Below, piece after piece: positions 1-6,514 of a stretch of 8,239 nucleotides of DNA. The DNA comes from Planctomycetota bacterium (GTDB lineage Bacteria; Planctomycetota; Brocadiia; Brocadiales; Bathyanammoxibiaceae). Positions within the stretch are counted from its first letter, which is position 1. Each line of letters starts with the position of its first letter. The translations under genes and the position numbers were made by a program. The stretch is taken from NCBI GenBank assembly GCA_030623665.1, contig JAUXLO010000077.1, forward strand, positions 1 through 8,239, read 5' to 3'. The notes under the pieces were generated by a model that was not told where the DNA came from, searched no databases, and worked only from the letters and a program-made list of their open reading frames with translations.

Positions 1-1
1 T

Positions 2-94
2 CCGGATGGGCTGAGGGGCCGTTTCAGAGTTGTAGGGGGACAGCTAAAAAAAAATTTTCAATATTTACTGGACGGGCGGGGGGAAAAGTTATAG
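2..94 (+). CDS. Possible 3' end of an upstream gene (doubtful)
   Basis: The reading frame starting at base 2 is open from the window edge to a TAG at 92-94, about 30 codons, and ends in the residues GRGEKL. A second frame, starting at base 1, is also open until a TAG at 100-102, so this short stretch does not decide between them. A nine-A run at about 47-55 sits inside both frames, where a length error would swap them. I recognise no family in either translation. The stretch may equally be non-coding leader for the gene at 143. Confidence 0.15.
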   Translation, partial: PDGLRGRFRVVGGQLKKNFQYLLDGRGEKL

Positions 95-124
95 AAAAAT
101 AGTCTCGCAGGGGGGTGGGGTGGG
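74..124 (+). other. G-tract cluster upstream of the receiver gene
   Basis: Five runs of three or more G lie at 74-76, 78-83, 110-115, 117-120 and 122-124. The last three are separated by single T bases. The cluster ends 18 nt before the start codon at 143, so it would lie in the 5' leader of that mRNA if transcription starts upstream. Four of the runs could in principle form a G-quadruplex, although the middle loop of 26 nt is long; a structure using only 110-124 would have to split the six-G run. The tracts are seen directly; any regulatory role is inference. Confidence 0.3.
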
Positions 125-142
125 TCGCTGCGCCTGAGGCAA

Positions 143-652
143 ATGGCCAAAGCACGGATACTTATAATAGAGGATGTGCGCCAGACGGTGGACGAGCTTA
201 GGGACCACCTGGAGCTCTACGGTTATGAGACGGAGGTTGCCCTCACCGCACCGGTCGGCGTCAGTGTCGTAGAACAGAGGCAGATGGACCTGGCCGTGGT
301 GGGCGAGAACGTCCATGAAATCAGCGGCCTCGATATCCTCAATAAACTCAGAGAACTCGCCCCGGAACTCAATATTGTACTGATAACGGCCCAGAAGTCT
401 AAACGCTACCAGGCGTCCCTGCTGAAGTCCGGCGCCCAGGGAGTGTTGGTTCAACCGCTGGACAAAGCGGAGTCGCTGGCGCTTGTTGAAGGTGTATTAA
501 AACGTTCCGCAAAACCAGCTAGAAAGAGAAAGAGGGCCGTAAGGATCAAAAAGAAGGCCAAGGCAAAAGCACGGCCCGGGGTAAAGATAAAGTCCAGCGC
601 TTCAAAAAAGGTTACAAAAAAGAAGGTCGAGAAAAGAGTTAAGAAGAGGTAG
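143..652 (+). CDS. Degenerate receiver (pseudo-receiver) domain protein with Lys/Arg-rich histone-H1-like tail
   Basis: This is a 169-residue, probably cytoplasmic protein. Residues 3-118 read as a CheY-type receiver domain: it opens ARILIIED, with the acidic pair E10-D11, and keeps the conserved Thr (T82 in LITA). The phospho-acceptor position, normally Asp after a hydrophobic strand (DLxxLD), is Gly54 in DLAVVGEN. The conserved Lys before Pro is Gln104 (VQPLD). Standard Asp phosphorylation is therefore unlikely. Residues 120-169 form a low-complexity tail with about 19 Lys and 8 Arg and one acidic residue (E163), rich in KKK, KAK and RKRKR blocks. It resembles histone H1-like bacterial tails and probably binds DNA or RNA. 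No DNA-binding fold or enzymatic output domain is present. The start is chosen because MAKARILIIED is a typical receiver beginning and no in-frame start lies upstream before a TAG at 92; a GAGG at 136-139 is close to the ATG. It lies 39 nt before dacB and may share its transcript. Receiver-fold assignment is firm; tail function is inferred. Confidence 0.85.
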   Translation: MAKARILIIEDVRQTVDELRDHLELYGYETEVALTAPVGVSVVEQRQMDLAVVGENVHEISGLDILNKLRELAPELNIVLITAQKSKRYQASLLKSGAQGVLVQPLDKAESLALVEGVLKRSAKPARKRKRAVRIKKKAKAKARPGVKIKSSASKKVTKKKVEKRVKKR

Positions 653-691
653 GGGTGAGAAAGGCTCTGGTTCCTGTTATTATATGCTGCC

Positions 692-2215
692 ATGCCAGCC
701 ACCATTAGGACGGATGTGGCATCAGAATGTAAAGAAGTAAAGACAAAGGTAGCTGTTCCTGCATTAAGGCTGGTTCTTGCCGCATGTCTGGTTCTAACTG
801 CCCTCCAGGCCCGTCTTTGGGCCGGACCCGTTAAGGAAACCCGTTTAGCAAAGAATATAGGGCGTATCTTATCGGTACCCCCGCTAGACGGCGCCTCTGT
901 TGGTATCTGCGTCGTTTCCCTCCGGGATGAGAAGGAGCTTTTCAGCCTCAACAGCAATAAACTCTTCATAGTGGCGTCCAATATGAAGCTCCTTACTACC
1001 GCCGCCGCACTTCAATATATGGGAGCCGAATATCAGTTCAAGACCACCGTTTATCGCCGCGGCGATATCTCGAAGGAAGGGGTGTTAAGCGGTGACATAA
1101 TCATCAGGGGCGGTGGCGACCCTAACATCTCAGGCCGTTTTCACGGGGGCCGGAGCACGGCCATACTGGAGCGCTGGGCGGCAGCGCTAAGCGAGGCGGG
1201 CATAATAGAGATCGGCGGCGACATCATTGCGGACGATACGTATTTCGACCGTGAGTACATCCACCCCAGCTGGCCGAGGGACCAGCTTGCCCGCTGGTAT
1301 TGCGCCCCGGTGAGCGGCCTTTCCTTTAACGATAACTGCATAGAACTGCGTGTGCTGCCCGGTGCTAATGGCGGGGTAAAGATCGTCAAGGAACCCAGCA
1401 CAAAATACGTGACGGTGCATAATTCCTGTCGTATAACCAAAAAAAAGAAGGACGCAAAGTTCATCATCAATAAAAAGCCGGGTACTAACGAGATATTTGT
1501 CAAGGGGAGGGTTAAGAGCAGTCAGTTGCCCGCGACGCATTTTGTGACGGTAGACAACCCACCGCTATTCCTTGCCAGCGTCTTTAAAGAGGTCCTGGAA
1601 CGACAGGGTATCAAAGTAGACGGCCGGGTGCGGTTGATTACTGAGAAAGACGGAAATTCCCCCCTGAAGTTACATGAATTGACCTCAATGGCCTCAACGA
1701 TGGCCCAGTCAGTCAAGGTCGCCAATACTAGGAGCCAGAATTTTTACGCGGAGCACATACTAAAGGCCCTGGGGATGGAGACAAAGGGTAAGGGCAGTTT
1801 TGCCGCCGGGCAGGAGGCGCTAAGGGGATTTTTGTTGGAGCTCGGGTACTCATCCGACAGGTATAAAATAACAGACGGCTCCGGACTCTCGAGAGACAAC
1901 AGACTCTCTCCCCGCATGATTGTTGATATCCTGGCCTTCATGTACAGACACAGAGACGGCGACGTCTTTTACTCATCACTGTCCACCTCAGGCACTTCCG
2001 GCACCCTCCGCAACCGGCTCAAGAAGGAGCCTTATAAGGGCAGGGTGAGGGCGAAGACGGGTTATATATATAAGGCTAGCGCCCTTTCCGGATACGTTGA
2101 GACCCTGGGCGGCAAGACGGTGGCCTTCTCTATCCTTATCAACAACTTTAAGGTCCCTAACTCAAAGATAAAACGCATCCAGGACTCTATATGCAGGACC
2201 CTGGTGGACTACTAG
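692..2215 (+). CDS. dacB: D-alanyl-D-alanine carboxypeptidase/endopeptidase, PBP4 (peptidase S13) family
   Basis: A penicillin-binding protein of class C type that cleaves the terminal D-Ala of peptidoglycan stem peptides and D-Ala-meso-DAP cross-links in the periplasm. All three active-site motifs are present in order: SxxK as S96-N-M-K99, SxN as S348-Q-N350, and K455-T-G457. The wide gap between the first two motifs is the domain II/III insertion typical of DacB (PBP4). Length 507 is slightly above E. coli PBP4 at about 477. A hydrophobic segment at about residues 24-44 (LRLVLAACLVLTAL), with basic residues ahead of it, is a signal peptide. The start is uncertain. ATG 692 has no Shine-Dalgarno sequence and gives a long n-region, whereas in-frame GTG 716 follows AGGA (707-710) by 5 nt and gives a more normal signal peptide. 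A Lys-rich patch (TKKKKDAK) lies in the insertion domain. The methyltransferase gene starts 4 nt after the stop, so the two are very probably cotranscribed. Confidence 0.93.
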   Translation: MPATIRTDVASECKEVKTKVAVPALRLVLAACLVLTALQARLWAGPVKETRLAKNIGRILSVPPLDGASVGICVVSLRDEKELFSLNSNKLFIVASNMKLLTTAAALQYMGAEYQFKTTVYRRGDISKEGVLSGDIIIRGGGDPNISGRFHGGRSTAILERWAAALSEAGIIEIGGDIIADDTYFDREYIHPSWPRDQLARWYCAPVSGLSFNDNCIELRVLPGANGGVKIVKEPSTKYVTVHNSCRITKKKKDAKFIINKKPGTNEIFVKGRVKSSQLPATHFVTVDNPPLFLASVFKEVLERQGIKVDGRVRLITEKDGNSPLKLHELTSMASTMAQSVKVANTRSQNFYAEHILKALGMETKGKGSFAAGQEALRGFLLELGYSSDRYKITDGSGLSRDNRLSPRMIVDILAFMYRHRDGDVFYSSLSTSGTSGTLRNRLKKEPYKGRVRAKTGYIYKASALSGYVETLGGKTVAFSILINNFKVPNSKIKRIQDSICRTLVDY

Positions 2216-2219
2216 CTGG

Positions 2220-2840
2220 ATGAAAATAGACAGAATAAAAGACGTATACGCCGTCCATTCCTACTTTTACGACAGCATCTTTGGGAGGCTTTACGCCCCC
2301 GGCAGGCTGGTGGCAATCGGGCTTATGGACATCAAGCCCGGCCAGGAGGTGCTGGAGGTGGGCGTGGGCACGGGGGTGTCCCTGCCGCATTACCCCCGGC
2401 ACGCCAGGGTGGTTGGCATAGACATCTCCTCAGAGATGTTGGCGAAGGCGAAGGAAAGGAATGTGAACCTGGGCCTTTCCAACGTAGAGATTTACGAGAT
2501 GGATGCCGGCAGGATGGAGTTCCCGGACAGGCGGTTTGACAAGGTGATAGCCGCCCACGTGATAAGTGTAGTGCCTGAACCCTTGAAGGTTATGAAGGAG
2601 ATGGTAAGGGTCTGTAAGGATGAAGGCGAGGTCTATATCCTTAATTATGTGGGCGCATCCAGCAGGGTAGTCGCATGGTTCGAAGAAAAATTCCAGCCCA
2701 TTCGCCAGGCACTGGGACTGGGGAGGAACGTAGACTTTGGAGCCCTTATAGCCGACGCCGGCCTCGTCATTGAACACATAGAAGGGGTAAATATCCTGGG
2801 AATGTGCCGCCTGATAAAATGCAGGAAGAAAGGACGGTAA
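2220..2840 (+). CDS. SAM-dependent class I methyltransferase, PmtA-like (phosphatidylethanolamine N-methyltransferase type)
   Basis: A 206-residue Rossmann-fold methyltransferase. Motif I is VLEVGVGTGVSLPHYP at residues 44-59, the acidic end of strand 2 is GIDIS with D68, and motif II/III follows as MDAGRMEFPD (94-103), FDKVIAAHVISVVPEP (106-121) and the R-V-C-K region near 130. The run GVGTGVSLPHYP, followed by HVISVVPEP, strongly resembles the Rhodobacter-type PmtA enzymes, which methylate phosphatidylethanolamine stepwise to phosphatidylcholine at the inner membrane. There is no membrane helix, as expected for that peripheral family. Related members methylate other substrates, so the phospholipid assignment is likely but not proven; a ubiquinone/menaquinone-type (UbiE-like) role is the main alternative. 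The gene begins 4 nt after the dacB stop with only a weak ribosome site inside the dacB end (GGTGG at 2202-2206), which suggests translational coupling and an envelope-related job. Confidence 0.8.
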   Translation: MKIDRIKDVYAVHSYFYDSIFGRLYAPGRLVAIGLMDIKPGQEVLEVGVGTGVSLPHYPRHARVVGIDISSEMLAKAKERNVNLGLSNVEIYEMDAGRMEFPDRRFDKVIAAHVISVVPEPLKVMKEMVRVCKDEGEVYILNYVGASSRVVAWFEEKFQPIRQALGLGRNVDFGALIADAGLVIEHIEGVNILGMCRLIKCRKKGR

Positions 2841-2948
2841 GAGTAGGGATAGGTATGACAGGTGTTATTCTTTAAAAAAGTTAGAAGAAAAATCTATGGC
2901 AGGAATTCCCTGAAATATTAGTATTTTTGCAGGATAACCCGGCTTGAC
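2841..2948. other. Convergent intergenic region, no strong intrinsic terminator
   Basis: This 108-bp A+T-rich gap separates two converging transcripts. The best stem candidates are short: CAGG/CCTG around an EcoRI-like GAATTC at about 2900-2912, which on the minus strand is followed a few bases later by ATTTTTCTT, and an AAATA/TATTT pair at about 2913-2926. A run of six A at about 2873-2878 could serve a minus-strand terminator only as a T tract without a G+C stem. None is a convincing Rho-independent terminator, so termination here may be Rho-dependent or use the weak bidirectional stems. Confidence 0.3.
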
Positions 2949-3440
2949 CTATTTAAGACTTATCTTGAACGTCTTCTGTCCTTCCCGGGAAATATCCTTT
3001 ATTACTACGGCCTCGTAGTCATCACCATCCCACCACGTAATGACCCAATCCTTGTAGGTGTGTGGAGAACCAACTTCTTGACTGGTCTGCTCACGACTCC
3101 TGAAATACATCTCATCCTTTATCTTTCCTTCAAGTTCCCACCCGCCCTCTTCTTCCGGACCGATTATCCGGATTTTGCCATTTCCATAGGCAACTATCCT
3201 GGGATATTCTTTATACCTTTCCTCGTCTTCTATCCTGTCAATAAAATAAGAATGCACACGCTCTGTTTTCGATTGTGAATCTTCCAGTTCGAGACTGTCG
3301 GGGTCATTGCCTTCCTCAACCTCTCCATAAAACTTCTCGATGGTAACCACCTTCTCAGGCCCTATACACCCCCTCCCAAAGACTATAATGGCCAGGACGA
3401 TAACGACTATTCCCAACAATACCCATCTTAAGCCAGACAT
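2949..3440 (-). CDS. Small membrane-anchored or secreted protein of unknown function
   Basis: I do not recognise this 163-residue protein. Residues 6-21 are a strongly hydrophobic segment (WVLLGIVVIVLAIIVF) following a short MSGLR start, so it is anchored in, or exported across, the inner membrane. A Cys at 25 follows GRG, but the -3 and -2 positions (Gly, Arg) do not fit a lipobox, so a lipoprotein is unlikely though not excluded. Residues 40-75 are acidic (EVEEGNDPD, ELEDSQ, DRIEDEERY) and the rest looks like a compact beta-rich domain with several Trp and Tyr (GGWELEG, DWVITWWDGDDYE). The start is supported by AAGAGGG at 3454-3460 on the minus strand, 13 nt ahead of the ATG, a slightly long spacing. 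It lies 76 nt downstream of ugd on the same strand and is probably its operon tail. Its base composition appears more A+T-rich than its neighbours, which may indicate a lineage-specific gene. Confidence 0.7.
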   Translation of the reverse strand: MSGLRWVLLGIVVIVLAIIVFGRGCIGPEKVVTIEKFYGEVEEGNDPDSLELEDSQSKTERVHSYFIDRIEDEERYKEYPRIVAYGNGKIRIIGPEEEGGWELEGKIKDEMYFRSREQTSQEVGSPHTYKDWVITWWDGDDYEAVVIKDISREGQKTFKISLK

Positions 3441-3516
3441 TTCAAATCGAAATCCCTCTTTTAGGCCTGAATATTTCCGGGACTGTTGCCAAGCCCGAGA
3501 CGCTTATTCAGATAAA

Positions 3517-4818
3517 CTACCCCCTGCCGACACCCAGGTAGTTAAAGCCCTTCTGTCTCATCTCATCCGGGTCGTAGATGTTCCTGCCGTCCACTACGTT
3601 AGGCATCTTCAGCAGTTTCTTGATTTTATCTTTATCTAATTCCCTAAACTCGTTCCACTCTGTCAGGATGATAAGGGCGTGACAGTCCTTTAGCGTCTTG
3701 TAGGGGTCACCAAAGTATTTTACCCCCCTTAATATCTTTTTAGCCTGGTGTTCGGCCTCGGGGTCAAAGGCCTGTATTTTTGCCCCTAGTTTTTGGAGTT
3801 CTTTAACGACCGTCACGGAAGGGGCCTCTCTCATATCGTCTGTCTTTGGTTTGTACGCCAGACCCCATAGGGCGATTCTTTTCCCTTTAACCTCCGGCAG
3901 TAATTTCTTCAGTTTCCTTACGACCAGCCTCCTCTGACGGCGGTTTACATCATCTACGGCGTCAATAACCTTGGAGCGGACCCCGTGGAGCTTCATAATC
4001 TGGGACAGGGCCTTCACGTCTTTGGGCAGACACGAACCCCCGTAGCCGGCACCCGCCTGAAGGAACCTGGGGCCAATCCTCTCATCCAGCCCCATACCTA
4101 CGGCTACCTGCTTTACATCCGCCCCCACCTTCTCGCACAGTGCCGCCAGCTCGTTCATAAATGACACCCTGGTGGCCAGCATGGCGTTGCAGGCATACTT
4201 TATCATCTCTGCGGTCCGTATACTGGTAAAGAGAATCGGTTTGTTCGCACGCGAAATCCCCTTGTAAATAGATTCCATGACCGCCTTGGGCCTCGGACTG
4301 TCTACACCGATGACTATCCTGTCAGGGTTCGTGAAGTCCTGGACGGCCTCCCCTTCCCTGAGAAATTCAGGGTTTGATACCACGTCGAACTCCACCGGCC
4401 TCTTTTGGTACCTCTTTATGGTCTTGGTCACCTCTGTGGCAGTGCCCACGGGTACGGTACTCTTGTTCACTATGACCTTGTAGCCGTTCATGTGTCTGCC
4501 GATTTCTCGAGCGACCTTTTTTACCGGCGTAAGATCTGCTTCGTGGTTCTGTCCGGGAGGTGTCCCTACGGTTATAAAAATAACCTGTGAGGATTTTATC
4601 GCCTTCTTCATGTCCGTACTGAAGGACAGCCTCTTCTCCTTCACGTTTCTATGGAGCATGTCCTGCAGGCCGGGTTCATAGATGGGTATTCTTCCCCTTC
4701 TAAGCCCCGCTATCTTTTTGCCGTCTATATCAACACATATTACCTCATTACCGAGGTCGGCCAGGCACGTTCCAACCACAAGTCCGACGTATCCGCAGCC
4801 TATGGTAGTGATGTTCAT
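3517..4818 (-). CDS. ugd: UDP-glucose 6-dehydrogenase
   Basis: Oxidises UDP-glucose to UDP-glucuronate with two NAD+ in the cytoplasm, supplying uronic acid precursor for capsule, exopolysaccharide or lipopolysaccharide. The three family domains are in order. The N-terminal NAD-binding Rossmann domain carries GCGYVG at residues 7-12. The central helical domain carries EMIKYACNAMLA, with the conserved Lys207 and Asn211. The C-terminal UDP-binding domain carries GLAYKPKTDDMREAPS and ends DGRNIYDP. The catalytic cysteine is Cys263 in GYGGSCLPKD. Length 433 is normal for the short bacterial type. These motifs separate it from UDP-N-acetylmannosamine dehydrogenases, though substrate choice within the family is not absolute. 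Its ATG overlaps the nth stop codon as ATGA (4815-4818), so it should be translationally coupled to nth. AAGGA abuts the start, and a better spaced GGGA lies at 4827-4830 inside nth. No other sugar-nucleotide or glycosyltransferase gene is in the window. Confidence 0.95.
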   Translation of the reverse strand: MNITTIGCGYVGLVVGTCLADLGNEVICVDIDGKKIAGLRRGRIPIYEPGLQDMLHRNVKEKRLSFSTDMKKAIKSSQVIFITVGTPPGQNHEADLTPVKKVAREIGRHMNGYKVIVNKSTVPVGTATEVTKTIKRYQKRPVEFDVVSNPEFLREGEAVQDFTNPDRIVIGVDSPRPKAVMESIYKGISRANKPILFTSIRTAEMIKYACNAMLATRVSFMNELAALCEKVGADVKQVAVGMGLDERIGPRFLQAGAGYGGSCLPKDVKALSQIMKLHGVRSKVIDAVDDVNRRQRRLVVRKLKKLLPEVKGKRIALWGLAYKPKTDDMREAPSVTVVKELQKLGAKIQAFDPEAEHQAKKILRGVKYFGDPYKTLKDCHALIILTEWNEFRELDKDKIKKLLKMPNVVDGRNIYDPDEMRQKGFNYLGVGRG

Positions 4819-5453
4819 TCCTTGGGTCCCGGAGTCTTATCTGGATAATCGCAATACTCGTTTATAACGCACTGGTAACAAAGGGGAGTACGTGCGGTAC
4901 AGACCTTCCTTCCATGGTCCTGAAGGAGGTGGCAGAATCTTACCCACCTCTCCTTGGGGATAACGGCCGTGAGCTCGGCCTCGATCCTGTCAGGGTCCTT
5001 GGAGCTTGCCATCCCTATACGCTGGGCCAGACGCCCAACGTGCGTGTCTACCCCTATGGCCGGCACCCCGAACGCATTACCAAGCAGGATGTTGGCAGTC
5101 TTCCTGCCAACACCGTGAAGACTCAACAGGTCCTCCAGTTTATCAGGAACTTTACCCTTATACCTTTCCACTATATCCCCGGTGCACGCCTTTATGCTCT
5201 TTGCCTTGTTTCGGAAAAACCCTGTGGGCCGTATCTCTTTCTCCAGGGTGCCAAGGTCTGCCCTGGCGTAATCCCCGGCACTGCGATGTTTTTTGAACAA
5301 TTTACGGGTTACCTGGTTCACCCTCTCGTCTGTGCACTGTGCCGCAAGTATCAGGGCTATCAGCAGTTCGAGTGGGGTCTTAAACTCCAGCGCCAGCCTG
5401 GTGTCCGGATACTCCCTTCCAAGGAGGGTGATGATGCGGCCTACCTTTTTCAT
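4815..5453 (-). CDS. nth: Endonuclease III (DNA glycosylase/AP lyase)
   Basis: Removes oxidised pyrimidines from DNA and cleaves the abasic site by beta-elimination in base excision repair. The helix-hairpin-helix is LHGVGRKTANILL (112-124), with the catalytic Lys118. The catalytic Asp136 sits in GVDTHVGRLAQR. The [4Fe-4S] cluster ligands are Cys185, Cys192, Cys195 and Cys201 in the classic C-x6-C-x2-C-x5-C spacing. The early LILAAQCTDERVN (34-46) also matches the family. Length 212 equals E. coli Nth (211). No in-frame ATG, GTG or TTG lies between the upstream stop (about 5496-5498) and this ATG, so the start is firm even though no Shine-Dalgarno sequence is visible; the leader reads ...AACCCCTTGT before ATG. 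It is the first gene of the minus-strand operon and overlaps ugd by 4 bp. Promoters must lie in 5454-5593. Confidence 0.96.
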   Translation of the reverse strand: MKKVGRIITLLGREYPDTRLALEFKTPLELLIALILAAQCTDERVNQVTRKLFKKHRSAGDYARADLGTLEKEIRPTGFFRNKAKSIKACTGDIVERYKGKVPDKLEDLLSLHGVGRKTANILLGNAFGVPAIGVDTHVGRLAQRIGMASSKDPDRIEAELTAVIPKERWVRFCHLLQDHGRKVCTARTPLCYQCVINEYCDYPDKTPGPKE

Positions 5454-5593
5454 ACAAGGGGTTTTTAGTAAACGTACTTGCGATGTTCCACACTTCTAGC
5501 AAAAAGGATTTTAAAAATCAAATAGAAATTTGGCACCCCCGCCATATAATTGAATAAACAGGGCAAGGGTCTTTTTATCGTACCGGTCGGCAA
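5454..5593. promoter_or_regulatory. Divergent promoter region between nth and thiL
   Basis: This 140-bp A+T-rich gap is the only space for promoters of both the leftward nth operon and the rightward thiL operon. It contains a small inverted repeat, CAAAT-AGAA-ATTTG, at about 5519-5532, and another short one in GATTTTAAAAATC at about 5508-5520, which could bind a regulator or be chance in A+T-rich DNA. For the leftward direction the bottom strand has A+T-rich hexamers, but none with convincing spacing. No TPP riboswitch core is visible ahead of thiL. Confidence 0.5.
5545..5550 (+). promoter_or_regulatory. Candidate -10 box (TATAAT) for thiL-tsaE-mutL
   Basis: A perfect TATAAT lies about 44 nt before the thiL start codon, giving a plausible transcription start near 5557 and a leader of roughly 36 nt. 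No TTGACA-like element is found 16-18 bp upstream; the nearest, TTGGCA at 5530-5535, leaves only 9 bp and is too close. The -10 match is seen, the promoter function is inferred. Confidence 0.35.
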
Positions 5594-6514
5594 ATGCGGG
5601 AAAGCATATATATCAAATACCTAAAGAGAATTCAAGGGGTCTCGAAGGACGTCCTGAAGGGCATCGGTGACGATGCAGCGGTCATAAGGGGGCCGAAGGG
5701 CCTTTGTGTACTCACTACTGATACCCTGCTTGAGGGGACCCACTTCAGGCTCAAGGACACAGGCCCCAGGGCACTGGGCAAAAAGGCCATTACCACAAGC
5801 CTGAGTGACATAGCCGCCATGGGCTGTAGAGCCACTATTGCCCTTATATCTATAGCCTTTCCACGTTCCACACCTATGAGGTTCGCCAGGCAACTCACCC
5901 GTGGGCTGAACGACACCGCGGCTAAATACGGGGTTACGGTAGTCGGTGGGGACACCGTAACCGGCAGAGGGCCACTCCTTATAAACGTCACGATCCTTGG
6001 TAATGCGGACGGCCTGCGTCCCGTTCTCCGCTCCGGCGCAAGACCGGGAGACGCCATAATGGTCACAGGAGAGCTGGGGGGGACTATATTAGGAAAACAT
6101 CTACGTTTCGAGCCCAGACTGAAGGAGGCCGTTTATTTGAACAAAAACTTTGGACTCCACTCCATGATAGACATAAGCGACGGTCTCTCACTCGACATGG
6201 GGCATATACTTGAGGAAAGCGGCGTCGGCGCCGTCCTGTACGAAGAACAGATACCCATCTCCAAGGCCGCCTATACACTGGCACGCAGGACAGGCAAAAA
6301 CCCCCTCCACCATGCGCTGACAGACGGAGAGGACTACGAACTATTATTCACACTGAGCAAATCGCATGCAGAGAGGCTTGTTAAAAAGAATCCGCTAAAG
6401 GTCCCCGTCACCAGGATAGGGCACATCCGCCTGGATAAAGGGAGGGGGCTTTTTCTTAAAGATAAAGCCGGGAAACTCAGGCGCATAAGGCCGGAAGGAT
6501 ATGAACACCTCTAG
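5594..6514 (+). CDS. thiL: Thiamine-monophosphate kinase
   Basis: Phosphorylates thiamine monophosphate to thiamine diphosphate with ATP, the final step of cofactor synthesis. It belongs to the PurM/AIR synthase-like fold. Visible family motifs are GIGDDAAVI (23-31) and TTDTLLEGTHF (41-51), SLSDIAAMG (69-77), GGDT (118-121) for Mg2+ and ATP, IDISDGL (D193, D196), and DGEDYELLF (244-252), ending near GYEHL as in GYDHF of other ThiL proteins. Length 306 is slightly below E. coli (325). The start is firm: no ATG, GTG or TTG lies upstream in frame before TAA 5555-5557, and RESIYIKYL aligns with the usual GEFxLIxxL beginning. No good Shine-Dalgarno sequence precedes it. It is the first gene of an operon with tsaE, whose start lies 14 bp before the thiL stop ends. 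No other thiamine gene is present. Confidence 0.95.
   Translation: MRESIYIKYLKRIQGVSKDVLKGIGDDAAVIRGPKGLCVLTTDTLLEGTHFRLKDTGPRALGKKAITTSLSDIAAMGCRATIALISIAFPRSTPMRFARQLTRGLNDTAAKYGVTVVGGDTVTGRGPLLINVTILGNADGLRPVLRSGARPGDAIMVTGELGGTILGKHLRFEPRLKEAVYLNKNFGLHSMIDISDGLSLDMGHILEESGVGAVLYEEQIPISKAAYTLARRTGKNPLHHALTDGEDYELLFTLSKSHAERLVKKNPLKVPVTRIGHIRLDKGRGLFLKDKAGKLRRIRPEGYEHL

Noticed and set aside
490..652. Basic tail of the receiver protein as a frameshift artefact
   Set aside because: The frame runs without break to a stop, the Lys/Arg pattern (KKK, KAKAK, RKRKR) is a coherent low-complexity composition, and the other two frames offer no receiver continuation. I kept it as real, though sequencing error cannot be fully excluded.
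451..981. 176-residue minus-strand open frame spanning the basic tail and the start of dacB
   Set aside because: It is opposite the receiver protein tail and the dacB signal region; its Phe-rich stretch is simply the complement of Lys codons.
3363..3368. Lipobox at Cys25 of the small membrane protein
   Set aside because: The residues before Cys are Phe-Gly-Arg-Gly; Arg at -2 and Gly at -3 do not fit the lipoprotein signal consensus.
4914..5468. 184-residue plus-strand open frame opposite nth
   Set aside because: The minus strand carries every endonuclease III motif including the iron-sulfur cysteines; the plus frame has no recognisable family and reads as an antisense shadow.
5530..5545. 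Possible sigma-54 promoter from TTGGCAC
   Set aside because: The required GC at 10 bases after the GG is absent (GG is followed by CACCCCCGCC and then AT), so the -24/-12 spacing fails.
5454..5593. TPP riboswitch ahead of thiL
   Set aside because: No CTGAGA-type thi-box core or the matching downstream element is present, and the space after the candidate -10 box is too short.
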